Notes under the pieces: generated by a model
Databases searched by the model: none
Seen by the model: the letters and a program-made list of their open reading frames with translations, nothing else
Told to the model about the DNA's origin: nothing
Shown here: positions 1-8,099 of the stretch, in pieces
How the letters are laid out: each line of letters opens with the position of its first letter
Numbering within the stretch: the stretch's first letter is position 1
Source of the DNA: Dehalococcoidales bacterium
GTDB taxonomy: Bacteria > Chloroflexota > Dehalococcoidia > Dehalococcoidales > UBA1222
Assembly: GCA_016286345.1 (NCBI GenBank)
Contig: JAEESL010000008.1
Location: forward strand, 1 to 41,193
Length of the DNA: 41,193 bases
Direction: 5' to 3'
Position numbers and translations under genes: made by a program

Positions 1-269
1 CAGCCGGGCGCCTGATGTTTTAGAAATGTCGCGGTGGCCAGAGCGCTTGTATAAAAGCGGTTTTCAGGAATATCCAGGCCCATACGAGACATCTTTAGTC
101 TCAGATCTGCTCGGGTATAGGCACTGTTATTGGTCAGAAACAGGTATTCCTTGTGGCTTTCCTGCAGCCACTGAATAAATTCAACTACTCCGGGCAGTAT
201 CTTGTTTCCGTGATATATGACTCCGTCCATATCACAGATAAAACCTTTTTTCTCATTAAAATCTAACAT
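1..269 (-). CDS. HAD-IIA (NagD-like) sugar phosphatase, N-terminal part only
   Basis: My own translation of the minus strand starts at an ATG at 267-269 and stays open to the window edge, giving about 89 residues. Near the N terminus is the HAD motif I nucleophile loop DMDGVIYHG (the two Asp are the catalytic pair), and about 30 residues later LTNNS, the motif II region typical of the NagD/PNPase subfamily. HAD-IIA enzymes hydrolyse phosphate esters of small metabolites in the cytoplasm. The substrate cannot be told from this fragment. A GAGGT-like ribosome site lies upstream. The gene is divergent from mazG and the cap domain lies outside the window. Confidence 0.85.
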   Translation of the reverse strand, partial: MLDFNEKKGFICDMDGVIYHGNKILPGVVEFIQWLQESHKEYLFLTNNSAYTRADLRLKMSRMGLDIPENRFYTSALATATFLKHQAPG

Positions 270-307
270 TTTCAATACTACCTCTTATCATAACTTAACA
301 TTTTATG

Positions 308-337
308 TTAACAGTGACAACCTTCATTGTGTAAAAT
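308..337 (+). promoter_or_regulatory. Probable promoter of mazG
   Basis: TTAACA at 308-313 and TAAAAT at 332-337 are separated by 18 bases, a good match to a housekeeping sigma promoter. The expected transcription start is near 344, giving a leader of about 28 bases before the mazG ATG. The site lies in the divergent gap with the HAD gene. Confidence 0.5.
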
Positions 338-371
338 TAGAACAAAATACTTCATCAGCAGAGGAAATACA

Positions 372-1160
372 ATGATTAAACTTCCCGAAGATTTGGATAC
401 GACAAAGTTTGAGACGCTCGTCTGGATAATTGCTCAGCTGAGGTCTCCTGAAGGGTGTCCCTGGGACAGAAAACAGACGCATGAAACACTTAAAAAGAAT
501 CTGCTTGAAGAAACATATGAAGTGATAGATGCGCTGGACTCCGGTGATCCGAAGGAAGTCAACACAGAGCTCGGAGATCTTCTCATGCAGATCGTTCTTC
601 ATGCGCAGTTGGGTACAGAAGACAAAGAATATGATATGACCTCTGTAATTGATGGCATCAATAACAAACTGATTTCCAGGCATGCCCATGTATTCGGAGA
701 TGCCAAAGCCGCAGATGACAAGGAAGCGCTGAAAATATGGGAACAGCAGAAGAAAAAAGAGAGAAAAGGAAAGGGAAGCATGCTTGAAGGTGCTCCCAAA
801 TCCATGCCTTCTCTTTCATATAGTCAGGCTATTCAGGACAGAGCCGCAAGAGTTGGATTTGACTGGCCGGACAGTGATGGCGTACTGGATAAGATGAGTG
901 AAGAGATCAAAGAGTTCAAAGAGGCAAAAAGTAAGGCAGAAAAGGAAGAAGAGATGGGGGACATCCTGTTCACTCTCTGCAATTATGCAAGACACAATGA
1001 TTTGGATCTGGAAGATATCCTGAGAAAAGCCAATGCCAAGTTCTACAAACGATTTACATCAATGGAAAAGATCTGTCAGGATAAAGAAATTAATTTCACG
1101 GATCTGAGTTTTGACGAAAAGAATTCCCTGTGGGAACAGGTCAAAGATTCTGAAGAATAA
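372..1160 (+). CDS. mazG: Nucleoside triphosphate pyrophosphohydrolase MazG
   Basis: MazG hydrolyses (d)NTPs to NMP and pyrophosphate, and acts in house-cleaning of non-canonical nucleotides. The protein has the tandem all-alpha MazG fold: the N-terminal copy carries LRSPEGCPWD and the metal-binding EETYEVIDAL...ELGDLLMQ helices. The C-terminal copy carries EEIKEF...EEEMGDILF. From the ATG at 372 it is 262 residues, the usual size. I chose this start over the track's 327 because GAGGAAA sits just upstream and the homologous region begins here; the extra 15 codons of the track overlap the promoter. No downstream gene is tightly coupled. Confidence 0.95.
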   Translation: MIKLPEDLDTTKFETLVWIIAQLRSPEGCPWDRKQTHETLKKNLLEETYEVIDALDSGDPKEVNTELGDLLMQIVLHAQLGTEDKEYDMTSVIDGINNKLISRHAHVFGDAKAADDKEALKIWEQQKKKERKGKGSMLEGAPKSMPSLSYSQAIQDRAARVGFDWPDSDGVLDKMSEEIKEFKEAKSKAEKEEEMGDILFTLCNYARHNDLDLEDILRKANAKFYKRFTSMEKICQDKEINFTDLSFDEKNSLWEQVKDSEE

Positions 1161-1227
1161 AATACCTTGAAATGTGTCCTTAATTAATAAATAATAGTTG
1201 TACATAAAACTCTACAGGGAGGGGGAA

Positions 1228-1467
1228 ATGTTAACTAATTTAATAGTCACTATTCTTGTTGGCGCTCTCGCCGGTTGGGTTGCCGGAAAGATCATGAAGA
1301 GCGATGGAAGCCTCATCAGAAATATCATTTTGGGTATTCTCGGTGGTCTTCTTGGCGGTTGGATTGCCAGCATTCTTAATGTCAGCTATGGTCTGGTTGT
1401 CGGTATCATCATTGCAATCGCCGGTGCATGTTTACTCATCTGGTTAGCCAGAAAACTCTTCAAATAA
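1228..1467 (+). CDS. GlsB/YeaQ/YmgE-family small membrane protein
   Basis: A 79-residue, very hydrophobic and glycine-rich protein with three predicted membrane segments: about residues 2-17, 28-47 and 51-72. The pattern GALAGWVAGKIM followed by GILGGLLGGWIA is typical of the GlsB/YeaQ/YmgE (transglycosylase-associated) family, whose biochemical role is unsettled and often linked to envelope stress. I start it at the ATG at 1228, which has a strong GGGAGGGGG site immediately upstream, rather than at 1198. It is monocistronic and followed by a clear terminator. Confidence 0.85.
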   Translation: MLTNLIVTILVGALAGWVAGKIMKSDGSLIRNIILGILGGLLGGWIASILNVSYGLVVGIIIAIAGACLLIWLARKLFK

Positions 1468-1485
1468 GTTAATTTTTAATCATTT

Positions 1486-1517
1486 AAAAAAGACCATTTC
1501 CCAAATGGTCTTTTTTA
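1486..1517 (+). terminator. Intrinsic terminator after the GlsB-like gene
   Basis: Perfect 14-base inverted repeat AAAAAAGACCATTT / AAATGGTCTTTTTT with a CCC loop, ending in a T run. It lies 18 bases after the stop codon. The A-tract on the other side means it could also act on minus-strand transcripts. Confidence 0.9.
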
Positions 1518-1535
1518 TTGCAGCATGACAAATAG

Positions 1536-1567
1536 AATAATGCCACTCTCCCGAGAGTGGCATTATT
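1536..1567 (-). terminator. Hairpin after upp (probable terminator)
   Basis: Inverted repeat AATAATGCCACTCT / AGAGTGGCATTATT with a four-base loop, directly downstream of upp on the minus strand. The following minus-strand sequence is only moderately T-rich (CTATTTG), so it may work with the neighbouring 1486-1517 hairpin. Confidence 0.65.
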
Positions 1568-1583
1568 TGTATCAAAGATAGGT

Positions 1584-2222
1584 TTATTTTGTTCCGAAGA
1601 TTCGGTCACCTGCGTCACCGAGACCGGGGACGATATAACCGATTTCATTTAGCTTATCATCAACGTGGGCACAATAAACTTCAACATCAGGATGTGCTTC
1701 AGTCAGAGCTTTGATGCCTTCGGGAGCTGCGATTATGCACATGAATTTGATGTGTTTTCCCCCACGTTCCTTGATTAGTTTTATGGCATCGACAGCAGAA
1801 CCGCCTGTTGCCAGCATCGGATCGGTCACGATAATCAGTCTCTTATCAATATTCTTGGGAAGCTTACAGTAATATTCATGAGGTTCAAGTGTTTTCTCAT
1901 CTCTGTAAAGACCGATGTGTCCGACTCTGGCTGCCGGGACAAGATTAAGTACACCGTCGACCATGCCGATACCTGCTCTGAGGATAGGAACCACAGCCAG
2001 TTTAACGCCTTTGAGATGTTTGGAATGTGCAATGCCCATAGGAGTCTTTACATCGATATCTTCCAGAGGAAGATCCCGCATGGATTCATAGCACATAAGC
2101 ATAGTAATCTCTTCCACCAATTCTCTGAACTGTTTGCTGGGAGTATCAACATTTCTCAGGATCGACAGTTTATGCTGGATCAGAGGATGATCAAAAACTG
2201 TAACATTATTTGAATATTCCAT
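1584..2222 (-). CDS. upp: Uracil phosphoribosyltransferase
   Basis: Upp converts uracil and PRPP to UMP in pyrimidine salvage. The 212-residue product has the standard length. It shows the PRPP-binding loop [12 protein letters not shown] around residues 135-146 and the uracil-specific C-terminal stretch [14 protein letters not shown]. It lies 18 bases downstream of uraA on the same strand, so uptake and phosphoribosylation are co-expressed. An AAGGA site precedes the ATG at rather long spacing. A hairpin follows the stop. Confidence 0.97.
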   Translation of the reverse strand: MEYSNNVTVFDHPLIQHKLSILRNVDTPSKQFRELVEEITMLMCYESMRDLPLEDIDVKTPMGIAHSKHLKGVKLAVVPILRAGIGMVDGVLNLVPAARVGHIGLYRDEKTLEPHEYYCKLPKNIDKRLIIVTDPMLATGGSAVDAIKLIKERGGKHIKFMCIIAAPEGIKALTEAHPDVEVYCAHVDDKLNEIGYIVPGLGDAGDRIFGTK

Positions 2223-2240
2223 TACTAACTTCTTTCCTTG

Positions 2241-3620
2241 TTACTCTTCAGAGTCAGTCTTTTTTCTGGAGAGCATTATATTGGTAAGGATACCGAGGAT
2301 CAGAGCGCAAGCGACAGTCGTGATGGTGACCTTTCCGAAAGTAACTGACAAGCCGCCGATACCGGTGATCAGGATAATGGACATGACGAACAGGTTTTTG
2401 TTGTCATCAAGATCGGATTTCTGGATCATCTTAAAACCGGATACTGCGATAAAACCGTAGAGAGCGATACAGATGCCGCCCATTACGCAGGAAGGAATGG
2501 AGTTCACAAAGGCAACAAAAGGCGCGATAAACGAAATCAGGATAGCACCGACTGATGCGAAGATGATGGGCCAGACGGAAGCGTTTCTTGTGATTGCTAC
2601 TGTTGCGATGGATTCACCGTATGTAGTGTTGGGACATCCGCCGAAGAAAGCACCGACTATGGAGCCGATACCATCACCGAGGAGAGTATTGTTAAGACCG
2701 GGATCCTTAAGAAGATCCTTTTCAATGATGGAGGACAGGTTCTTGTGATCGGCAAGATGTTCTGCGAAGACTACGAAAGCAACCGGTGCATAGGCAACCG
2801 CAATGGTGCCGATGTAGCCGGCATCCAGATCTCCGAAAGCACCGAAACCTTTAAGGAATACGAACTGGGACCAGGTCGGAGAGATGACTGTTGTATATGC
2901 AAAGCCGTCAGACCAGAGAGAAGAAATAATACTGAAGTCGATCACCTTAAGCGCATCATTACCGGAGACGCTTCCAATGATGGTGAAGATGGCGGCAACA
3001 GCGTAGCCGGCCAGGATACCGATGATGAAGGGGATGAGTTTAACATTTCTCTTGCCGTAGGTCGTACAGAGCATGGAAACAGCTAATGTGACCAGACCGC
3101 AGATGAGTGCGATGTAGATATTGTTGCCGGAAGTAAGTTCGCCGACGGCATTTCTGGCTAAACCTAAACCGATGATGGAAACAGTGGGGCCGATAACGAT
3201 TGCAGGCATGAGCCTATCGATCCAGCCGGTTCCAACTCTCTTGACGACTAATGAGATGATTACATAGACGAGACCGGCAAAAACCGCACCGATGATGAGG
3301 CCGAGATAGCCGAGCACTACTGTTGAAGCTCCGGCAAAGGCGGCTGCCATGGAACCGAGGAATGAGAAGGAAGAACCAAGAAATACGGGACTCTTTTTAC
3401 GGGTAAAAAGTACATAGACCAGAGTGCCGCAGCCTGCACCGAAGAGGGCGGGAGCGATGCTCATGGCATCAGCGCCTGTCAGACCGGCGTTGGTATTAGT
3501 TTCGATAGGGACTACCAGTGTTGCGGCCATGATTGCGAGAAGCTGCTGGATAGCGAAAACAATGGTGTGTCCGAAGCCCATTTGCTTTGGAGTCGCGTCG
3601 ACCCCATAGATCATTTTCAT
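2241..3620 (-). CDS. uraA: Uracil/xanthine permease (NCS2 family)
   Basis: A 459-residue polytopic membrane protein of the nucleobase:cation symporter-2 family. The signature region is PNTTYGESIATVAITR (around residue 330), with many hydrophobic segments throughout. Pairing with upp directly downstream points to uracil as the substrate. The start ATG has AGGGAGAGAG at a spacing of about seven. A long leader containing a terminator hairpin separates it from its promoter, so expression is probably controlled by transcription attenuation. Xanthine transport cannot be excluded from sequence alone. Confidence 0.93.
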   Translation of the reverse strand: MKMIYGVDATPKQMGFGHTIVFAIQQLLAIMAATLVVPIETNTNAGLTGADAMSIAPALFGAGCGTLVYVLFTRKKSPVFLGSSFSFLGSMAAAFAGASTVVLGYLGLIIGAVFAGLVYVIISLVVKRVGTGWIDRLMPAIVIGPTVSIIGLGLARNAVGELTSGNNIYIALICGLVTLAVSMLCTTYGKRNVKLIPFIIGILAGYAVAAIFTIIGSVSGNDALKVIDFSIISSLWSDGFAYTTVISPTWSQFVFLKGFGAFGDLDAGYIGTIAVAYAPVAFVVFAEHLADHKNLSSIIEKDLLKDPGLNNTLLGDGIGSIVGAFFGGCPNTTYGESIATVAITRNASVWPIIFASVGAILISFIAPFVAFVNSIPSCVMGGICIALYGFIAVSGFKMIQKSDLDDNKNLFVMSIILITGIGGLSVTFGKVTITTVACALILGILTNIMLSRKKTDSEE

Positions 3621-3787
3621 AGACTCTCTCCCTAAAATTGCCTTATTAAGGTGTATTTTCGATCTTTACGAAACAGAAGGCATAAAAAAAGCCGGCTATT
3701 CTTCTTTAGCCAGCTTTTTAGTTCAGAGTTAACGAAAACACTTGCCCTTTACTCATTATGCCAAGTAAATGTTTCGTGCAAATCATC
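3621..3787 (-). promoter_or_regulatory. Structured 5' leader of uraA-upp
   Basis: About 165 bases of transcribed leader lie between the predicted start of transcription (near 3787) and the uraA ATG. At its 5' end the minus strand folds as a two-part hairpin: ACGAAACA pairs with TGTTTTCGT and ACTTG pairs with CAAGT (plus-strand 3732-3777). Bases GAGT in its loop could pair with ACTC just 3' of the stem, giving a pseudoknot. An intrinsic terminator follows. I do not recognise a PyrR box or a known purine, PRPP or preQ1 aptamer here. Confidence 0.55.
3686..3719 (-). terminator. Attenuator-type terminator in the uraA leader
   Basis: Read on the minus strand, AAAAAGCTGGCTA and TAGCCGGCTTTTT form a 13-pair stem (one G-U pair) with a seven-base loop, continued by more T residues. 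It sits about 65 bases before the uraA start and well after the promoter, the position of a riboswitch or protein-controlled attenuator. It could also stop read-through from ygcG. Confidence 0.8.
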
Positions 3788-3793
3788 GATAAA

Positions 3794-3823
3794 ATCTTAC
3801 AAAAAAAATCGAATGTTTGGCAA
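3794..3823 (-). promoter_or_regulatory. Promoter of uraA-upp
   Basis: On the minus strand TTGCCA (plus 3818-3823) and TAAGAT (plus 3794-3799) are 18 bases apart. Transcription would begin just before the leader hairpin. Confidence 0.5.
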
Positions 3824-3900
3824 CAGAAAAACAATATTAAGAGAATAAAAATCCTCTATTTTTTAAGTAATTTATTTTGAGTAATATGAGAGGAAAGGAA

Positions 3901-4842
3901 TTATCTGCCGGCTCCGCCGCCGGAAGAATGACCGCCTCCGCCGGAGGAATATCCTCCTCCGCGTGAAACCCGTCCGCTGCTTCTGGAAGAATAGCCTCCG
4001 CCACCGCTGTAATTACCGCTGCTTATGCTTTTGGAATAGGCCATTAGCAATTGCTGGGCAAGGACACCGAAAGCAGTTCTGTCAAAATTGCGTCTGAAAG
4101 GGAACAGGAGAATTCTGAAAATAATATCCAGTATGAAAAACACAGCGGCCAGAAGCAATGTTGTAAGCTTGAATATTGCGAATAACAAAGGGATCAAAAA
4201 AACGAGTACTATGATTATCGCCAGGATCACAAAAATTGGATTGATATCCTCATCTCCATACTCATCAGAAGGGTCGATATAATCCGGATCCCCCAGGTAC
4301 TGCAGACAGACATCATATGTTTCATATGCTGCGGAATCAAAATCGTCATCATCCATATATGGAATGGTGTAATTATCCAGTATCCTACCGCATCTGCCGT
4401 CGGTCAGAATGTCTGCGACGCCGTCACCTGTTACTATCTGGGCATGAGTTCCTTCTGCAATAAGAAGGATAAGAAGACCGTCATCTCTGTTTTTGTCACC
4501 GAGCTCCAGATCATTGAACAGATCGATCGATTCCATGGCCTGGCTGGTACCCTCATCGAGAGAGTCGATGAAGACAAGAAGTATCTGAGGTCCGCTGCCG
4601 TTGTTATATAGAGCGCGGCCTTTTTCAACTATAGCCGCTTCGGTATCTGCTGAGAGAAAATTTCCTGCGTCATAGCAGAATCGGGCATCATCTGTTTCAG
4701 CATAAAGAAGGGTATTCTTTATTTCATTTGATAATTCAAGCCCTGTAGTTGCAGAAACCGGGATCGGCACTAACAATAATGCAGGCATAACTGCGAGCAA
4801 TGCCTGCAGAAAAGCTCTCTTTATGGATCGGATATGACTCAC
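3901..4842 (-). CDS. TPM-domain (YgcG-type) exported membrane protein
   Basis: 313 residues. A signal peptide at 1-32 (basic start, then AFLQALLAVMPALLLVPIPVSA) is followed by a TPM domain (residues about 50-190) with CYDAGNFLSADTEAAI and DDGLLILLI. Two close membrane segments follow near 200-245, and the tail is Gly/Ser-rich with repeats of GGGYSSGG. TPM proteins are membrane-anchored, face outward and often sit beside lemA, as here (nine bases downstream of it). Function is not established; roles in envelope or photosystem maintenance are known for relatives. The start codon is GTG. The Gly/Ser tail resembles that of many YgcG proteins. Confidence 0.88.
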   Translation of the reverse strand: MSHIRSIKRAFLQALLAVMPALLLVPIPVSATTGLELSNEIKNTLLYAETDDARFCYDAGNFLSADTEAAIVEKGRALYNNGSGPQILLVFIDSLDEGTSQAMESIDLFNDLELGDKNRDDGLLILLIAEGTHAQIVTGDGVADILTDGRCGRILDNYTIPYMDDDDFDSAAYETYDVCLQYLGDPDYIDPSDEYGDEDINPIFVILAIIIVLVFLIPLLFAIFKLTTLLLAAVFFILDIIFRILLFPFRRNFDRTAFGVLAQQLLMAYSKSISSGNYSGGGGYSSRSSGRVSRGGGYSSGGGGHSSGGGAGR

Positions 4843-4851
4843 GCTCTGTCT

Positions 4852-5427
4852 CTAATCGAATTTTACTGTAGGTACTGTTTGGGAGCCTTCAGCAGCTTCA
4901 AAGTAGTCAACGGCATCCATATGTGCAAGATTTGCAAAGAAGTTGGTGGGAATGGTTCGTATCTTTGTGTTGTATTCTTTTGCGGCAGAGTTGTAATCGG
5001 TCCTGGCTTTGCTGATCCTGTTTTCACAGCCTTCAAGTTCATCCATCAGGTTGACATACAATTCACTTGCCTTGAGTTCAGGATAAGCTTCTGCCAGAGC
5101 AAGAAGACTGTTAATGGATGTAGTCAGGTTTTCATTGGCTTCGGTTTTCTTAGCCATATCATCTGAATTGATGGCATTGATAAGGGATTGTCTGGCCTGA
5201 GCAATACTGGTATAGACAGCTTCTTCATGCTTTGAATAAGCTTTGACTGTTTCCACAAGATTCGGGACCAGATCAGCTCTTCTTTGGAGCTGAGCATCGA
5301 TATTAGCGGAATATTCATCAACGTTGGCACGGGAACGGACCAATCCGTTATACGAAGACACCCCGAATATTCCGAGAATGACAACGACTGCAAGAACAAC
5401 GAGAATGGCTATACCTGAATTTTTCAT
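4852..5427 (-). CDS. lemA: LemA family protein
   Basis: 191 residues: one N-terminal membrane anchor (about 5-25), then the helical LemA domain beginning SYNGLVRSRANVDEYSANID. The family hallmark DLVPNLVETVKAY occurs near residue 55 and PTNFFANL toward the C terminus. LemA proteins are anchored with the helical bundle outside or at the membrane; their molecular task is unknown. It is first in a two-gene operon with the TPM protein, a widely conserved pairing. AAGGAAGG lies eight bases before the ATG. Confidence 0.95.
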   Translation of the reverse strand: MKNSGIAILVVLAVVVILGIFGVSSYNGLVRSRANVDEYSANIDAQLQRRADLVPNLVETVKAYSKHEEAVYTSIAQARQSLINAINSDDMAKKTEANENLTTSINSLLALAEAYPELKASELYVNLMDELEGCENRISKARTDYNSAAKEYNTKIRTIPTNFFANLAHMDAVDYFEAAEGSQTVPTVKFD

Positions 5428-5511
5428 TGAGATACCTTCCTTTTCTTCGGGCAGAACAGCTGCCTGAAACTGGTTACCGATATATTTTACAGGAAATAAG
5501 ATTTATGAACA

Positions 5512-6024
5512 TTATTTGACAGCTATCTGGCATACCTGCATTGCGGAAAGAGCATTTCTGTGGCTCTTAGGAGTAACGCCGGCACAGCATTTTGAATCAA
5601 TGATGATCGGAACTTCAGTAAATGCAGCCTTAAGTATCATGGCGTTGGAAATTACACAGATATCAGTACATAAGCCTATGACTGTGATCGAATCGATGGG
5701 CGTCTTTTTATTCAGGGCAGTCAGCTTTTTTACAAGATCCATGCTTCCGAAAGTCGGTTTGTTTACGATGGTTTTGGCGTACTTTTTCAGTTCAGGAATG
5801 ATCTCCCAGCCTTCTGTACCCTCAATACAGTGTTCAACAGGAAGATTGTGACCTTCCTGGGTATCAAGATATGTTTTGGGATGAGTGTCGCGTGTGAAAT
5901 ATATCTTCCCTTTGAAGTTTTTGACCTTCTTCACGACATTGGGAACGATCTTCACGGCCTCTTTTGTGCCGAGTGCTCCGTCTACAAAATCTTTCTGCAT
6001 ATCAACAACGATCAGTACGTCCAT
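5512..6024 (-). CDS. Isochorismatase-fold hydrolase, nicotinamidase-like
   Basis: 170 residues of the cysteine-hydrolase superfamily. The catalytic Asp is in VVDMQKDF near residue 8, and the nucleophile Cys in GLCTDICVISNA near residue 120-125. RDTHP and the following HNLP...HC segment resemble the metal-binding residues of nicotinamidase PncA. The probable reaction is deamidation of nicotinamide to nicotinate for NAD salvage; another amide substrate is possible. Its ATG overlaps the stop of the upstream DUF2344 gene as TAATG, so translation is coupled. Confidence 0.8.
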   Translation of the reverse strand: MDVLIVVDMQKDFVDGALGTKEAVKIVPNVVKKVKNFKGKIYFTRDTHPKTYLDTQEGHNLPVEHCIEGTEGWEIIPELKKYAKTIVNKPTFGSMDLVKKLTALNKKTPIDSITVIGLCTDICVISNAMILKAAFTEVPIIIDSKCCAGVTPKSHRNALSAMQVCQIAVK

Positions 6025-6680
6025 TATTGCTCCATTTCTGCCTGCGGCATCTGCATGATTATTCTTTTTCTGGTTATGGATATCGGGTCTCCGAGACCCA
6101 GCAACTTAACGATCTGTTCAGGTCTTCCGGCTCCGCTGGGACTGCATTTGAGTATCATCCTGAGAGTAACGGTGCTGTCATCTTCTTCAATGACTGATAT
6201 ATCGCTGAACATTGTGCGGATATCGTAAAGTTTTGTAACACCCTCACGTATCTGCTCCCATTGGATCGATTCCGCCTGTAATACTTCATCGATCCTGTCT
6301 TTGCTGAAAGAAGGGGTTCTTTCTGCAGTCACTATGTATTCCGCGTCTGTGGTTATGGCCGGCATCGGAGGAAGCGATTCAGGGACAAAGGATGTCTGGA
6401 TGACTGTAAGTCCTTCAGGAAGCTGCCTTGATATCATTTCCTTCAGGATACTTGGCGCTATTTGTCTTGTGAGCGTGATATCCAGTAATTCAGCATCGCT
6501 CAGAATACCAAGCCCCAGAGGTGCAGCAAAAACCATTTTGGGACGGGGATTGAAACCTTCGGAATATGCAATGGGAACATTGGATCGTCTTAATGCTCTG
6601 TGCCAGACTCTCATCATGTCGAGATGACCGACGTAACGAAGTGCCTCTCCGCGCCTGTATTTAATCCTCAGTCTCGGCAT
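6024..6680 (-). CDS. DUF2344 (radical-SAM-linked) protein, stand-alone
   Basis: 218 residues. The N terminus LRIKYRRGEALRYVGHLD and EGFNPRPKMVFAAPLGLG are hallmarks of the DUF2344/TIGR03936 family. That domain is usually fused to, or encoded beside, a B12-binding radical SAM protein. No such partner is in this window; the neighbours are a CNNM protein and a nicotinamidase-like gene. The chosen ATG has AGGAG seven bases upstream; the track's extra Met is a GTG one codon earlier. The gene overlaps the end of the upstream CNNM gene by about 20 bases. Molecular function unknown. Confidence 0.85.
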   Translation of the reverse strand: MPRLRIKYRRGEALRYVGHLDMMRVWHRALRRSNVPIAYSEGFNPRPKMVFAAPLGLGILSDAELLDITLTRQIAPSILKEMISRQLPEGLTVIQTSFVPESLPPMPAITTDAEYIVTAERTPSFSKDRIDEVLQAESIQWEQIREGVTKLYDIRTMFSDISVIEEDDSTVTLRMILKCSPSGAGRPEQIVKLLGLGDPISITRKRIIMQMPQAEMEQ

Positions 6681-7953
6681 CACTGTTCTCCTGTGACTGT
6701 TCGGGTTCTTTAAAAATAGTGACTTCTTCTATCTTTAAGCCCTTCATTTGGGAGATGATGAATTTGATGTTTCCGTATTTTATCTGCTGTCCCTGTTTGG
6801 GGAAATGACCTAGAATATTGAGTATGAATCCGGCAACAGTATCATAATCACCCTCAGGAAGATCGATATCGAGTTCTTCATTGATCTCGTCGATACGCAT
6901 GCCTGCATCACACTGGAAAGTATTTGAGTTGATGGGTTCTACTTCTTTTTCCACGACGATTAATTCTTCGCCGAGAGGACCGAGTATTTCTTCCACCAGA
7001 TCGTTGATTGTCACGATACCTGCCATGGCCCCGTATTCATCGATGACTACTGCCAGACGGGAGGTACTGCTTCGCATCTCATTGAAGAGGTCGCTGATGT
7101 TCTTGTTCTCAGGGATATAAAGGGGAGATCGCATTATCTTTGTGACAGGCGACTGCTTTGTGATGCTGCCCTTGGCAATGCCCATGAGTACATCTTTGAT
7201 GCTGATGATTCCCTTGATGTTGTCGAGAGTATCTTCGTAGACCGGAAAACGGGAAAGAGGATACTCTGCATAAAAATCCAGGAACTGCTGGATCGTGGAA
7301 TCGGATGGGATACCTACAACATCCAGTCTCGGAACGAGTACATCGCTGACAGGTCTGTCTCCGAATTCAAATACATTATTGATTATTTCCGCTTCATCTT
7401 TTTCAACTGTTCCTGCACGGCTTCCCGCATTGAGCAGAGATTGGATGTCCTCAGTCTTTACGAGTGCAGCCTGGGAAGTATCTGCACCGAACAGTCTGCA
7501 TATTCCGTTCGATATCCAGCTGATCACAGCTATGACAGGAGAGAATATTACACTGACGAACTGGACTATAGGTGCGAAAGCCAGGGCGATCTTCTCACGG
7601 TAAGTCTGGGCAATGGTTTTAGGTGCTGCTTCAGCAAAAATGAGAAGAATGAATGTCATAACACCGGTCGCAATCGCAACACCGCCTTTGCCGAACCACA
7701 GCGTGGCAAGAGATGTGGCAAGTGCTGCAGCTGCAGTGTTGACTAAATTGTTTCCAAGCAGGATCGTTGAAAGAAAACGTTCAGGGCGTTCTTTGAGTTT
7801 GGCTACTCTTTTGGCTCCCTTGACGTTATTGTCCACCATAGTATCAACACGGTATTGCTCTAACGAAGTAAATGCAGTTTCAGATGAAGAAAAAAAGGCA
7901 GACAGAATGATACAGATAACAAGAAGGACCACATATAGGGTCACCGACGTCAT
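6661..7953 (-). CDS. CNNM/HlyC-CorC family membrane protein with CBS domains
   Basis: 430 residues with the standard order. A DUF21/CNNM transmembrane domain (about 1-190) starts with helices and the SETAFTSLEQYR motif. A CBS pair follows (about 205-330), with VLVPRLDVVGIP and SRLAVVIDEYGAMAGIVT. The C-terminal CorC/HlyC domain comes last (about 345-420). Relatives are implicated in Mg2+ or Co2+ efflux; the old haemolysin name is misleading. It heads an operon with the DUF2344 and nicotinamidase-like genes, transcribed from a strong promoter about 70 bases upstream. Confidence 0.93.
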   Translation of the reverse strand: MTSVTLYVVLLVICIILSAFFSSSETAFTSLEQYRVDTMVDNNVKGAKRVAKLKERPERFLSTILLGNNLVNTAAAALATSLATLWFGKGGVAIATGVMTFILLIFAEAAPKTIAQTYREKIALAFAPIVQFVSVIFSPVIAVISWISNGICRLFGADTSQAALVKTEDIQSLLNAGSRAGTVEKDEAEIINNVFEFGDRPVSDVLVPRLDVVGIPSDSTIQQFLDFYAEYPLSRFPVYEDTLDNIKGIISIKDVLMGIAKGSITKQSPVTKIMRSPLYIPENKNISDLFNEMRSSTSRLAVVIDEYGAMAGIVTINDLVEEILGPLGEELIVVEKEVEPINSNTFQCDAGMRIDEINEELDIDLPEGDYDTVAGFILNILGHFPKQGQQIKYGNIKFIISQMKGLKIEEVTIFKEPEQSQENSDAETED

Positions 7954-8024
7954 AAATTAAAAAACCTCTCGACGGCCATAAATGCCATTAATAATCGACG
8001 GCAAAAACAACGGCCTTAAGGTTG

Positions 8025-8053
8025 ATATTATCATCACTAGCTATGGGTGTCAA
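8025..8053 (-). promoter_or_regulatory. Strong promoter of the CNNM operon
   Basis: On the minus strand TTGACA (plus 8048-8053) and TAATAT (plus 8025-8030) are exactly 17 bases apart, close to consensus. The leader of about 65-70 bases contains two direct GCCGTCGA repeats but no clear terminator. Confidence 0.65.
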
Positions 8054-8099
8054 TCAAACGGTATGCCTAAACCGGCATGGTTACGAAAGAGAGAACAGG

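Noticed and set aside
3901-4020. Repetitive Gly/Ser coding end of the TPM gene as a tandem repeat element
   Set aside because: The repetition is at the level of the Gly/Ser-rich protein tail common in YgcG-type proteins, not an independent DNA repeat.
7954-8024. Repeated GCCGTCG segments in the CNNM operon leader as a magnesium riboswitch
   Set aside because: They are direct rather than inverted repeats. No terminator or anti-terminator pair is visible, and the leader is too short for the known magnesium-sensing RNAs.
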